The translations under genes and the position numbers were made by a program. Positions 1 to 11,527 of a DNA stretch of 64,000 nucleotides are shown here, in pieces. Position 1 is the first letter of the stretch; the number at the start of each line of letters is the position of its first letter. The stretch is taken from the NCBI GenBank assembly GCA_964023205.1, contig OZ026848.1, forward strand, positions 3,090,501 to 3,154,500, given 5' to 3'. Below the pieces are notes generated by a model. That model had not been told where the DNA came from, searched no databases, and saw only the letters and a list, made by a program, of their open reading frames with translations. The DNA is from Lutraria lutraria (Eukaryota; Mollusca; Bivalvia; Venerida; Mactridae).

Positions 1-12
1 CTTACGGAAAAA

Positions 13-373
13 AATAGCCCCTCATCCAAGCTTTAGTGATGGATGTGGGGCATTATTAGAGTAAGCCGGAGGCCGAGCATGTAAACACCCTCCCATTGTG
101 GTATATGATGAAGTTATGGTATATGTAAATGATTTTTTCCCACCCATATGAAGGGTGGCAACAAAACAAGTATATTACTTTAAATTATGAGAACTTCCGG
201 TATAACTATATCCGGTCAAATAGAGGACTGGTTCCCGACTCGTTTCATTTTATGAACGTTAAATAGCGATGCTATCAGAACGTAAGATTGATATGCTGTG
301 TTTACATGCTCGGCCTCCGGCTTACTCTAATAATGCCCCACATCCATCACTAAAGCTTGGATGAGGGGCTATT
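13..373. mobile_element. Foldback element with 76-bp perfect inverted arms
   Basis: Bases 13-88 and 298-373 are reverse complements with no mismatch that I can find. The outer ends read AATAGCCCCTC and GAGGGGCTATT. The 209-bp centre contains no long reading frame. No clear target-site duplication is visible beside the arms, so the class is undecided. The perfect arm identity suggests recent insertion or gene conversion. A non-autonomous DNA transposon (MITE or foldback type) is the simplest reading. Confidence 0.8.
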
Positions 374-3099
374 AGTCCATAAAACACATAAGTGTGAAAC
401 AAAATTTGTGCATACAAGAACTGATCAGTGATTTGCAGATTACGGAGCAAACATTTCAGTATGTTTCAAAAAGGTCGAAACATTTTATCCCATTTGCTAT
501 TAGAACAAGGTGGCACAATTAAATGAAGTCATTATTTTTTACGTCATGGTTGTGTTGAATTGATTTACACATGAACGTACAAGTACGGACAGATCGATCC
601 ATAAATGCTCAATAAATTTCATAAATCGGTCCAAAATTGCTACGTACGTGCAAAATGTCACTCTGATTGCACCATTTTCAATACCCCATAAACACACCAA
701 GATAACCATTTGGGATTTTGAACATTGTTCCGCAGATTACATACTGCCGTTATTTCTTCATTTGATCATTTCGGTTTAATCAAAGGCGGTGAATTGTTTT
801 AGAAGTCGGTATCAAAGAAAATTTGTTTACAGCAAAAGGACGCCGACATTCTATGGTCCAATTTTGGAGACGAATTTAGTTTTCATTGTTCGCCTTTTCG
901 ATTCAGTAAATAACCCGTTCGTGTAGTCATGTGATCAACTTGGGAGAATATTGTTTGTATGTTATACACGTATGTATTTATAAGAAATGTATTTTTATTT
1001 TCTCACATGTTTAGCATTGTAAACAGAACGTGCGTAACTTTATAAATTCAATACAATGACATATTGACTGCGTAACAATAATTTGTGCAATAGGTTTTGG
1101 GGCGAAATTAAGATGGACTGGTTCTATGTAAAATACGCATTTTTCTGCTCCGAAAATCATGGTATGAAGATTAATCTACACTATTTATAGAATCAGTCGC
1201 TGATTGGACTTACTAAAACAGATTACTGTTACTCAATTCATATTCCCGACGACTGGGAAAAACGCAGCGCTTATAGAGTGAAATACGTAAGCAAATGGTT
1301 TAATGCGTACTTGTACGTCCGAGATTTTTTAGCAATGCATTTTCTGATAAAAAATATGCGTGATTACGCGTGTACGTGTCTTATCTGGAGCACTGAGAAC
1401 AGTTGATGATTATGTGAATGTGCTATAAAAATCCATACAGTGAAATCAACTCTATGAGACATGGTATCAACCAATCTAAATGCAACCATAATTGGTAACA
1501 ATACTAACACATTTATTACTTCCTAAATATACTGTACAGAACAATTTACTCCATACTTTATGATATTCATCTGCATGCTTTAAGTTTAACAAGAAAAATT
1601 AACATGTTTTCTTACAGTTACATGTAAAAGATTGTTAAGAATGGCTATATATGAAAAGAAAAAGAATTTATTGTTTAACCCTGCAAAATCTATATATAGA
1701 ATATACATTGCCAATTGTAATAAAACAAACAAGATAACTATTTATGACATAATACTGACAGGATACAACAGTTAATTGTTATAACATCTCAATTACCAGT
1801 ATGTTCATGTCTGTATTTGGTCGTGTCCAAACAATACCAACTACATGAACCATTCTTATATTACACAGGGTAATAACAGTTAACAGATCTATGATCCTTT
1901 TAGACAAAGCACTTAATTCAATTACAACCAATTAGTATGTATCTGGTACTTTAATGAATATAAGTCAAGGGACCATGATTTGTGCTCAAGATATCAAGAT
2001 AATGTTAGTTAGTAATATACATGGAAATTTAAATACAAGTATTAAAGGACAAGCAAATGACAGGACTTCAAGATCTCAAGATATTAATTAAGCCTATAGT
2101 GCTCAGTGATATCAATGTTCCTAATATCAAAGATTCACAGTACAAGTTTCATTTCTATATTATGTAATTATATTCTCATTATTAGCATAGAATTCAAATC
2201 AAAGACATTGCTATATATATAAATGAGAACATTATTATTACAGATTTTCTGAGACACAAATTTCCAGCATTTAGACAGCAGTGCTGTTTTCACAGACGCT
2301 TATATATCTCAAAATTTTAGAAGTCTTAACCATTAGGAATAGTAATAAAAGTACTGGAAGTACTACATGGATGATGTAGAAAAACTTAGTACTTTGGTTT
2401 GCATCAAAATTCATGAGCGCCGAGAATGCGACTGCTATGGAAAGCTGAACTATCATTCAGTCTCCAAAAATGAACATAGCACGTCAGTATAGTGTATGTT
2501 GAAATGTTCTAACAGGATGGATAGGTGTAATATATGATGAAGTAAGAGTTTACCTGTGTGGGGGTCGTTAATAGCACAGCATGCTAGAGGAACTTAGTCA
2601 TCAATTACAAGAGTCATCTTCTAAATAAAATCAGAAATCGTGTCATGTAGGATGATTTTGGTCCTGAAACAAATCATTTGTATGAATAATATATTAATAA
2701 ATGTACATGATATCACATGATCTGGTGATGCAGAAAAATTATCTAAAACATATGGCAATTAAATCCCATTCTGTAATCAAATCCTGTACAAATTTGAATA
2801 CATTAGAATATGTATCAGACAGATTTGGATAAATGCACTCAGGACAGATTTCATAATATGGTTAAATATTTCGCTAAAGCATGAGTTAATTCACTCACAT
2901 CATTAAGTGTCATTTATATCTCAAAATAAAACCATGACTGTGGAAGATTTTATATAATTACTTCCCCTGTCAAATAGTTATTCATACTTGACATGAACTT
3001 ATAATTTATGAAGTATGCATGAATAGTTCTAGAAAAATTCATGATTTCATGAATTCTTTTCGAAGGGGTTGCGACGAATGTTACTGATAGTTGGTCAGG
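374..3099. other. Intergenic, no gene recognised
   Basis: AT-rich DNA with scattered short repeats. The reading frames are short and lack codon structure, splice context or recognisable protein similarity. I see no exon, RNA gene or bounded transposon here. Confidence 0.5.
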
Positions 3100-3310
3100 G
3101 CATCTTTCATGGAGTGGTTATGGTCTCTGGCTTACAATTACTAACCCCTCACCGCTGTGAGTTTGAATCACACCCTGGACCAAATTTCACATTGAGGAAA
3201 CTGTATGCCTTAAGCTCAGAGATGGTCAGTTGTTCTGCCTGAGGTGTTACTCCACCATTAAAGCTGAGGAAGTCATAAAGTGACCTAAGCTGTTGGTGTG
3301 ACTTTTAACC
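3100..3310 (+). mobile_element. Degenerate tRNA-derived SINE-like copy
   Basis: A tRNA-like head runs from about 3108 to 3180. It has an A-box-like stretch (GGAGTGGTTATGGTCTCTGG) and a B-box-like stretch (GAGTTTGAATCACACCC), followed by a non-tRNA body. No acceptor stem can be closed, so this is not a tRNA gene. A similarly organised head lies at 29465-29575. The ends are approximate. Confidence 0.45.
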
Positions 3311-3339
3311 CCAGAGAGAAAATAATAGGTAAGTATGAC

Positions 3340-3620
3340 AGTTTTATCAGCTTTGTCACAGAAGTGGCTAATACCCCTGCTGCCACTTTGACACTAAGAA
3401 TGCCATTGTACACTATATAGCTAAGTTCAAGGGCACATAACTCTGGAATGTATGGATCACTGTGGATGGAAATTGTATCACTTCATGGTGATGACATATT
3501 TCAAATTTCATTGCAATCAATAAGGAATGTGGACTTAGTTCGCTCCACAAACTTGCAAAATAGGATGCGGACGGACTGACCGACCAACTCTTACACAACC
3601 CCTCTCAAACGAAGTTTGCA
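3340..3620 (+). repeat. Dispersed repeat, reverse-complement partner at 38550-38830
   Basis: This stretch matches 38550-38830 in opposite orientation. Shared words include GTCACAGAAGTGG-like, CTGCCACTTTGACACTAAGAATGC-like, TTCAAGGGCACATAACT-like and the end region ACGAAGTTTG. It ends near CCTCTCAAACGAAGTTTGCAG and a GGGTATAAT motif. No coding capacity is apparent. The family looks like a low-copy dispersed molluscan repeat, but its class is unknown. Confidence 0.6.
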
Positions 3621-3931
3621 GGGGTATAATTATTCTGCTTGCAGTAGTTCTGATGTGTCCATATGACAACTGTATGCTCAACAGATATTTGTATTCATTT
3701 ATTGGGATGGTACACAGCAATATAGGAGCAAACAAACCAAGATTAACTGTAAACATAATTAACTGACAGTTGAATAATAATAACAGATTCTTCAGGGTGC
3801 CAGTATAGTACAGTGATGTATTTGGAGAAATTCACTAGATTATACTGTATTTACACATGAAACTATCTCAGATAGTGTAATCAATGTTCAAGATGGTTCG
3901 TTGTGCTAGTCTACAAGGGGCAAGAAGTTAA

Positions 3932-4690
3932 AACAAGAGGGCCATGAAGGTCCTATATCGCTCACCAGATAAAAAGACTAGATTAGAGAAAATTATCATG
4001 AGCCTTTGTAAAATTAAGTGACCTGGGGGCAGGACCAATTTTGCCCCTACGGCAATAATTTGAAAATACTTGGTAGATGTCCTCCAGACAATGCTACATA
4101 CAAAATATGTAAGCTCTATAGGCCTTGAGGTTTTGGACAAGAAGATTTTTTTTCTCCTATATATAAGCCTATATAAATCATGTGAACCCCGGGGCGGGGC
4201 AAATTTTCACCCTGGAGCCATACTTTTAACATACTTGGTAGATGTCCGCTAGACAATGCTACATACCAAATATCTTAGCTCTATGTCTTGTTGTTTTGGA
4301 CAAGAAGATTTTTAAAATTTTCCTGAATAGATTAGAATAAACCCCAGGGCAGGGCCAATTTTGACCCCAGAGCAATAATTTGAACTAACTTGTTAGAGGT
4401 CCACTAGATAATGCTACATACAAAATATCTAAGCTCTAGGCATTGTAGTTTCTGAAAAGAAGATTTTTAAAATTTCCTTATATAATATTAAGTCTATATA
4501 AAATCAAGTTACCCCTGGGGTGGGGCCAATTTTGGAGCTTCATGCAAGGAACATCCATGTAATGTTTCGTTGAAATTGGCCAACTGGTTATAAGGAGCAG
4601 ATGTTATTAAAAGCAATTGTTGACGCACGCACACGCACGCACACTTACACACACATACACACGACGGACATCACGCGATCACAATAAAAT
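3932..4690 (+). repeat. AACAAGAGGGCC composite repeat with internal units
   Basis: The repeat opens with AACAAGAGGGCCATGAAGG and CTATATCGCTCACC. It then carries about four diverged internal units of roughly 150 bp, near 4018, 4185, 4340 and 4500. Each includes a GGGGCAGGGCCAATTTT-like motif, a TTGGTAGATGTCC-like motif, GACAATGCTACATAC and a GACAAGAAGATTTTT-like motif. It closes with CATGCAAGGAACATCC, GAAATTGGCCAACTGG, AGCAATTGTTGACGCACGC, a short ACGCAC/ACAC run, and ACGGACATCACGCGATC. Related fragments are at 30080-30335 (reverse) and 35188-35600. The head and tail look like the dispersed elements common in bivalve introns. Confidence 0.75.
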
Positions 4691-4807
4691 TAATAAATTA
4701 GAATAAAAGTCAAATCTCAGAATATGAATGTGATCATCTTTAGACAAAAATGTGGAACTTTTTTTTACAATCGATATCGAATGAAATGTTTTCCTCATAC
4801 TAGCATG

Positions 4808-5121
4808 GAGGGGTCCATTATATTGGAGGAGTCCAGGATATATTTATCAAGGTTAGAGGTCCATGATATATGAGTCCAGATTTGAGGTCCATGATAATTA
4901 TATGAGTCCAGATTAGAGAGGCCCGAGATATATGAGTCCAGATTTGAGAGGCTCAGGATATATGACTCCAGATTAGAGGTCCAGGATATATGAGTTCACA
5001 TTTGAGGTCCAGTATTATATGAGTCCAGATTTGAGGTCCAGTATTATATGAGTCCAGATTTGAGGTCCAGTATTATATGAGTCCAGATTTAATAGGTCCA
5101 TGATTCAATAGGTCCATGATA
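4808..5121 (+). repeat. GTCCAG/GTCCATGATATATGA minisatellite, left part
   Basis: About a dozen imperfect tandem units of roughly 26-30 bp are built from ATATGAGTCCAGATT and GAGGTCCAGTATT or GAGGTCCATGAT. Three consecutive units around 5010-5090 are nearly identical. The array is interrupted at 5122 by a transposon-like element and resumes at 6013, so both parts were once one array. Confidence 0.85.
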
Positions 5122-6012
5122 CAATTGAATCGTGATAGTTCGAAATGCCATGGGTACGTCTGAAAATTTCGAACTATCGCACTTTTCGAACTATCGCATC
5201 TTTTTGTTTATGAGAAAAAAAGTCTGGAATATTGCGATGACCCTGCCCGTTGAAGCGTGATTTCTACACGTTTTCATAATGTTTCTGTTCGATTCAAATT
5301 TTCCGCAGCTGAAAACTGTCAAAATCGGAACAAGCTGAATTTATTTGTTTACCGGAGATAAGCTTTGCAAATGATAGCTAAATAGACAAGGGAAATAAAT
5401 ATTTTTTAAAGTATATTTTAAAAAACAATACGGTTCCGCATTTTTCCCAGATTACTTAGCACAAAACAAGCAAAATGGTGCCGATATTTTTCATTTTCTC
5501 GTCATTTCTTTGGTCATATACATGCATGTATCTTTGCTAAAATATTTTCCCTGGACTGATACGCACGTGTGACCTTTACACAAATGATTACGGTACAGTA
5601 AACAATTACAAAATGCACACAACTTTTGTAGTAAAAATTTTAAACGCTTTATATTTTATACACTAATTATATTTCAGATTTTCACAGTTTTATGGCTAAA
5701 TGATTTCTTTTTAACAATGACACATGTCAAAGTGGTAGACAAATAAAATCAGTTAACAATCAAATAAATTGAATAGGTGTGAAAAATAGCGTACAGTCAC
5801 TTCGAACTTTCGCATCTTATTGTAGTGTAAAAACGTATAGATCTGGGGACTTCAATTTCATTTCGAACTTTCGCATTTTTCATACTATCTCATTTCGTAC
5901 TACAGCATCAAATCTATATTGAAAATAGAAGGAAATTTGCCGGGACTGATGAACGATTTCGAACTATCGCATTTTTCGAACTATCGCATTTCGGACTATC
6001 GCGATTCAACTG
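5122..6012. mobile_element. TA-flanked inverted-repeat transposon (mariner/pogo-like MITE)
   Basis: An 891-bp insertion splits the minisatellite. The left end reads CAATTGAATCGTGATAGTTC. The right end, read inward on the minus strand, is CAGTTGAATCGCGATAGTCC. A TA dinucleotide flanks both sides (5120-5121 and 6013-6014). The subterminal regions hold many copies of TTCGAACTATCGCA or its complement in both orientations (for example near 5143, 5167, 5184, 5862, 5956 and 5973). No transposase frame is visible. The TA duplication and CAGT-type end fit the Tc1/mariner-pogo superfamily, but the assignment is inferred. Confidence 0.85.
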
Positions 6013-6092
6013 TATATGTGTCCAGATTTGATAGGTCCATGATATATGAGCCCAGATTTGTGAGGTCCAGATTTGAGAGGTTCACTACAGCC
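6013..6092 (+). repeat. GTCCAG minisatellite, right part
   Basis: The minisatellite units continue after the insertion (TATATGTGTCCAGATTTGA, TAGGTCCATGATATATGAG, GAGGTCCAGATTTGAGAGG). Array content on both sides dates the transposon insertion to after the minisatellite expanded. Confidence 0.8.
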
Positions 6093-6842
6093 AGCAAAGG
6101 TATTAACTAGTAATGACTACATTTCAATGCATTCATGAATAAATTTATGAGATTTATAGCTTCAAGACCTCTCCACATGCCTGACAGCAGTCCATCTATA
6201 CCATGCTGATTATAAACCCAAAAATGTCTTCCTAGATAATCTGATTACATAAATAGAACACACGGAACAACTATGTACACCACATGAGTCTCATCCAAAT
6301 TATTGAATGATCAGAAAAAATGGAAAAACATGATAATTTAAGTGTCTTAGAAACAGACTGTACTATGATAATGTCTAATAATTCATGGACTTCCCAAAGA
6401 TACCTGAGTATCAGACAGATACCATGTGGAAATTATGTAAATATCTTATCAACAAACATACCATTAATATGATAAGGATTTTTTTCACAACATCAACAAA
6501 TTATGCATTAAGATAACAGTAATGCTTTTTATTCTAATATTAGAACACATAAAGATGAATGTTGCAATGATAATGATATCTAATACATTTAAAATATTGA
6601 AGAGTAAATACTGGTATCAACAAATACTTGAGATAATTATAGAAAGTAAGATTTTATTCCAGCAGTTAAAATTTGAGAAAAAAATGCCTCAAAAGTAGTA
6701 AATAATGGCAAAAATTGTCAAGAGCTAAAACCAAAACATGACAATATTAATCTCATTTTTGTAATAATATTATAATTAGCAACACTGTATTTCGAACACC
6801 AGAAATATATGCATACATATATAAATAAACTAGTTTACACTT
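6093..6842. other. Intergenic, nothing recognised
   Basis: AT-rich sequence with no tRNA-like element, no clear inverted repeat and no coding signal that I can support. Confidence 0.45.
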
Positions 6843-6918
6843 CGAGGGCTCAGCGCAACACTGTCGTAACTTGTTCTTATTTCAATATGAGTTACGACAC
6901 TGTTGCGTTTAGCCCTCG
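6843..6918. repeat. Short foldback with 28-bp arms
   Basis: Arms 6843-6870 and 6891-6918 are reverse complements with three mismatches. They start CGAGGGCT and end TCGTAAC, around a 20-bp loop. The structure stands out as GC-richer than its surroundings. It could be a tiny MITE or a hairpin-forming relic. There is no gene context to suggest a microRNA. Confidence 0.7.
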
Positions 6919-7052
6919 CTTTAGTAATGAGACAATTATTCATATACATACTGAACTTTCTCACAAAAACACACCTGGAGCAGTTAAACATTTAATTGTT
7001 CTTCTTTTTCAATTTTTTTAATTATTGTACAAACGATGTTTTGAGTGTTTGT

Positions 7053-7204
7053 TTTGTTTACATTGAGTTTTATGTCCCTTTTCAACAGTCAGTCATATGA
7101 GGCGGACAGTTCACCTAATCATCGTTCCTGGGAAGAACCTGTACTAGACGCCCAGCCTTTGTAAGCAACTTCCTACTTTCTCACATAAAGAGACATGGTC
7201 GGTA
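7053..7204 (-). mobile_element. SINE 3' part, truncated
   Basis: Read on the minus strand, this begins near CTACCGACCATGTCTCTTTA and runs through GTCTAGTAC, CCTGGAACGATG-like, GTCCGCCTCATATGA, ACTGTTGAAAAGGG and ACATAAAACTCAATG. The same order occurs on the plus strand at 16785-16927, where it follows a tRNA-like head. The head is absent here, so this is a 5'-truncated copy. Confidence 0.75.
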
Positions 7205-9399
7205 GCATGTTTTGAGTTCATTAAATGATTAATATATTTTTTACTCTGACTCTTATTGATACATGTATATGGTCTGCTTGATCAAATCAACACCATGATT
7301 TCAGAACATGCACTCACCTGCATTCTCAAACATCTAAAGGTCATAGTCTGGTTAAGCCTGGTTCATCCAGGAACTGCTCTACCATAACTGTAATGAACAT
7401 GTGAACAATCATTTAATATGCTTTTGTTCAATGTAAGAAGAAATTATTGAACTGATGATGATCACAAGTACATGTATACCATCCCCCCCCTCTTCCAGCA
7501 AGATCTTAATGACACTCAAATGGAAAAGTGTAAGTTAAAATTGAACATTTTCAGAAAACTCCATGATCCAAGGTCATTCACCATATATCTATTATATATA
7601 TATGCCGGTAGCCTGTGTCTCCAAGCTCAAATCTTAATTTTTTATCTTTATTCTTTTTTAGTATGTTGATTATGGCAAAGCAGTGAAGATACTAAGCTTG
7701 CAAACTATTCTGACAGCATATAAGATCTGAACATGTATCTTAACGGTAACTATATATAGTCTTCTATAACAACCATCACTGACTATTATGAACAAGATGT
7801 CCACAAGGTGGCCTCATGACCACAGTTTGTCTTTCCTAGGGATGGCCTTTGTTCTCAGTTATGACCGTACATTGAAGCTCGATTTGAGATTTGAGTTCAG
7901 AGACTGTTTTCAAGTTTTATAACCTTGAAGCTAGACTTTAGAGGTCAAAGGTTTGAGACTCCATTCAGTCATATGTGTTTATTCATTGATTAAAGTAATG
8001 CATTTCATTAAATTAGCAATAATTTCAATTCAAAGATGATCCAAACCACATAATTGTATACTGGAGTAAAAGATTTACACCTGTGTAGAAAATCGTGAGA
8101 ATATTATCAGAATAAGACATAAACTTAATGAAAATGATGCCAGTTAATAGTGTTTGATAGGTTTACATGTTAATGAAATGAGATTAAATAGTTAGAATGT
8201 TTAGCATTAATTGGAACTGATTAAACTACTGGGAACAGGTAATAAGAAGCTTAGTCATATATTTAGCAATGATAATAAAAATAGCACCTGCATGCTAAAT
8301 TTGTTAAAGGTAAATTACTAAATTTGCTTGCCAAGGTGCTAATTAGCACTATTTCAGGTAAGAGTGCAGTACTGTTAGGTGACATCTTACTTTAAAAGCA
8401 CTGGTGATCAGAATTCAAAGAAATAACAAGTACATGTAATTGATTAAGCCTGAAGGACATTTTATTTCATTGAGGTTAACTGTCAATTTTGTGCATGCCC
8501 ACTTGGGAAAATCCCAGATATCAGAATTCTGAATAGACTTATAATTCATATCAAGGGAAATCAAGAGATATGTACACTGCATTATACAAACCTCACAACA
8601 CAATTTGATTGATTGATTAATTTAAACTGTTTAAGACTGACTGTCATCTCATTCTACCTCTGCCACTCATTTCATATGGTAGAAAGTTGCAAGTTGACAG
8701 TGAAATGCGGAGAAGCAGGTAAGACTTGGGAGGTAACCGTTAACCAGAAGTACTCAGTTTTAGGTGTAACCAAATTGCTACTGATACTTTGATGATTGTA
8801 CATGTATCACTTAATTCAAACAATTTTCAGCACTGTGTACATCTGTGTTTATCACCGGCATTATATAAGCTAGCCCTAAAATAATGTGTTGGTACCTTTC
8901 TAGGGAGGTACGGGGCATGTGGGCGGCCGAAAAAAATCACAGATTATTTAAACTTGGTCAAAAGGTCTAGGTACTGGGATCTTCTATTAAATCCCGGCCC
9001 ATATTCCCTTCATTTTATTGCGTATTTGTCACTTTGGTATTTTTTAATTTGTCAGAAAAAAGTGTAGGTACTTGCCTACAGTGCCTAAAGGAAGCTACGC
9101 CAGTATTTATACTACAAAAATGATATTTAAATTCATATTTAAACAAGACAAACCTTGGTTGTATACATTTTCAAAAGACAAGTTCAAATACATAATATAC
9201 ATGGCCTGCAGGTATAATACTTTGATACATTTTATTAAGTAATAAACACAGGTACATGATCTTTAATCGGTTTGTTTTGAGAAAAAAACACACTATGTAA
9301 CCATGCCAATAGGCGGAGTAGAGTGCTGATCTTGTTCTGGAGGTTTTTTTTCAAAACATTCCAAATTACTGACGTCCTTTGATGTATCTGTGTGTGTTA
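7205..9399. other. Intergenic, no gene recognised
   Basis: The stretch includes a C run near 7484-7491 and a possible degenerate repeat around 8880-9110 (GGTACCTTTCTAGG; TAGGTACTTGCCTACAGTGC). The reading frames are short and unsupported. Confidence 0.4.
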
Positions 9400-9480
9400 A
9401 TTATACCCTGAACAAGTTAAATAGATACATGTTATGTCTAATTATTAACAGCATTAATTAACCAAGCTGTAGGGTATAAT
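9400..9480. repeat. Small inverted-repeat element, 81 bp
   Basis: The ends are imperfect inverted repeats of about 21 bp: ATTATACCCTGAACAAGTTAA on the left, and ATTATACCCTACAGCTTGG read inward from the right. The size suggests a MITE relic. No target duplication is certain. Confidence 0.5.
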
Positions 9481-10457
9481 TTTAGGTAAACAGTATGTAA
9501 CATGTATCTTTAAGCAAGTAATGGTTTTAAAAAAGGAAAGAAAAAAGTCATCTATTATAATTTATAGCAAGATATATCATCAATTATAGAAAGAATTTTT
9601 CATCAAAATGGCGAAACTGATTAAGTACCAAACTGAAAAGTTCTATAATTCATTAACTCTAAATATCGAACAGAAAAAAATGGATCTAGTCTTAGTATTT
9701 AATTATGTTTTCCATATAACTTAATTAAGTGAGGAATAGAAAATATCTTCCAGGAACTCTGGTGATTATGCAAGCACAAATGATGTAGCCATGTCATTAA
9801 ACCAAGCAAGTAACATCATGATCAACTATTCCATTTTTTTGAGAATTGAATCAATTTTTTCAAGTAATATAAAAGTTGACCATAGTAAACAGTTGAGTGA
9901 TTTATCAAACCAAGTGCGTGCCATGGATACTATTGTCATACAAAGGTCATCAATCAATTAGAGGTGATTAAAGAATCACCTAGCAACCCATATATTTCCT
10001 AATAACAGAATAATAATTCAGTTCAGGAAAATCCATATTGAATAAATCTAGGCAAATGTCCCTTGACATTAGGGCAGATGTTATGATCATTAACATTATG
10101 AATAAATATTTGTTGACGAATACAACATGGTCACTTTATTAGTGGGCTGTTTACTTACAGATATAGAAATAAATGACCACTCATGAATGGAAAATCTTTA
10201 AGTAATAAGATTTTATGCATGCAGCAATTATACAAGGAATAAATCCTTACCAACTTCTTGAAATAGTCAGGTTCATTATCAGGTATAATCATTTTAGTGA
10301 TAAATACATTTTTTTAAGAATCACATTACATAGGCACGCATAAAAATTAGAAAAAAAAATCATAAAATTGAATGCCAATACACAAATAAGTTGACTTCTG
10401 AACTACAAGAAAATGTTGCAAAATGATTGAGCTATGAAGAAAAAATTGAATAACACC

Positions 10458-10760
10458 AGTCCTGGGACACTGTATTATTTTGTCCCAGGACTAATTAGGG
10501 CCCTTTTTATGTCATTGTTGGGTTTGGAATTCGGACCTGTTCCCCAAGTAAAAAAGTATATATTTTTCCCCAATGATAGAAGAATTCCCCATAATTATAG
10601 AAAAAAATCATTCATTATAAAAGCTATACCTAAAGAAATTATGCCAGTCTTTAAAAATTCCCCAATTGTGTTTCACAACACAAGTATCTCCTACATAGGG
10701 AGCCCAATACCTGTTCCCAGACCAATAAAAAAAGGAGTCCAATTTAGGACAACAGGTAAA
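10458..10760. repeat. Possible degenerate repeat with a 12-bp hairpin
   Basis: A perfect 12-bp inverted repeat (AGTCCTGGGACA at 10458-10469, TGTCCCAGGACT at 10481-10492) is followed by GGGCCCTTTTT and several TTCCCCAAxT/TTCCCCxxAA words. The composition recalls the GGGGAA-rich element at 42493-42688 read in reverse. A 110-codon frame from 10434 covers it but has no recognisable domain, and I treat it as chance. Confidence 0.35.
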
Positions 10761-11250
10761 ACATAGAGAAATTACTAAACAGACAAGAATTATCTCAAAA
10801 TGGAGAGGTATCATTAATTTCTACTGTTGTATAACATCTCAACATGAAATTCATGTCAATAACTCCAGTAAAAGTATATTTCAATGGCCACACTGGGCAT
10901 GTCCATAGTCAGCTAAATATCATCTGGTGCAGGACCATAGGAACTGGGGGAGCAAGGAGGCACCCCCCCATGATTTCAGCTGCAATGGTAATCAAAAGGG
11001 GATATATTTTTCTCCCATCTCATGTTCAAAGCCAAAATCTAAAATTAGCACCTGCTTGATCCTATCTAAAATTGCTTCCTACAGGCCTGTAGTGTCAAAT
11101 TAAACCACACCTCACTTAATTTCGATTTAAATCTGGGACCAATAATGGCAATATACAGGTTTCTTATTGGTCCCAGGTTAAATATGTCTTTTCCATCATG
11201 ACAATTACAATTAACATTGAAATATTCAATTTTCCGGGTCCGCTCAGACC

Positions 11251-11527
11251 CACTGGCAGATTCAAGGGGTGGGTGGGGGCACACCCAGCATGCAGCCCCT
11301 CCTGAAAAGTACCCACCCATTAATAGAAATGAATTATCATTCAATGAAATTGCATTCAATTATTTGATCAATTCTAAAGCACTCTACATTTCCCTTTTTT
11401 GCTTATCATAACTAGATGAAATACTGCAATTAGTACAAATGCACTTATCATACACCCCCACTGCCTACTTTCCTAAATAATTAGACCCACCCCCCCCCCC
11501 CAGCCTGAAATCCTAGGTCCGCCTCTG
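11251..11527. mobile_element. Possible MITE with GGCAGATTCAAGG / CAGAGGCGGACC ends
   Basis: The left end reads CACTGGCAGATTCAAGGGG followed by G-rich DNA. The right end, read inward on the minus strand, is CAGAGGCGGACCTAGGATTT followed by a long G run. The pairing is imperfect and no target duplication was found. The centre is AT-rich and non-coding. Confidence 0.4.

Noticed and set aside
10434..10766. 110-codon frame as a gene
   Set aside because: It overlaps a hairpin-bearing repeat-like region, starts in low-complexity AT sequence and has no domain or splice context.
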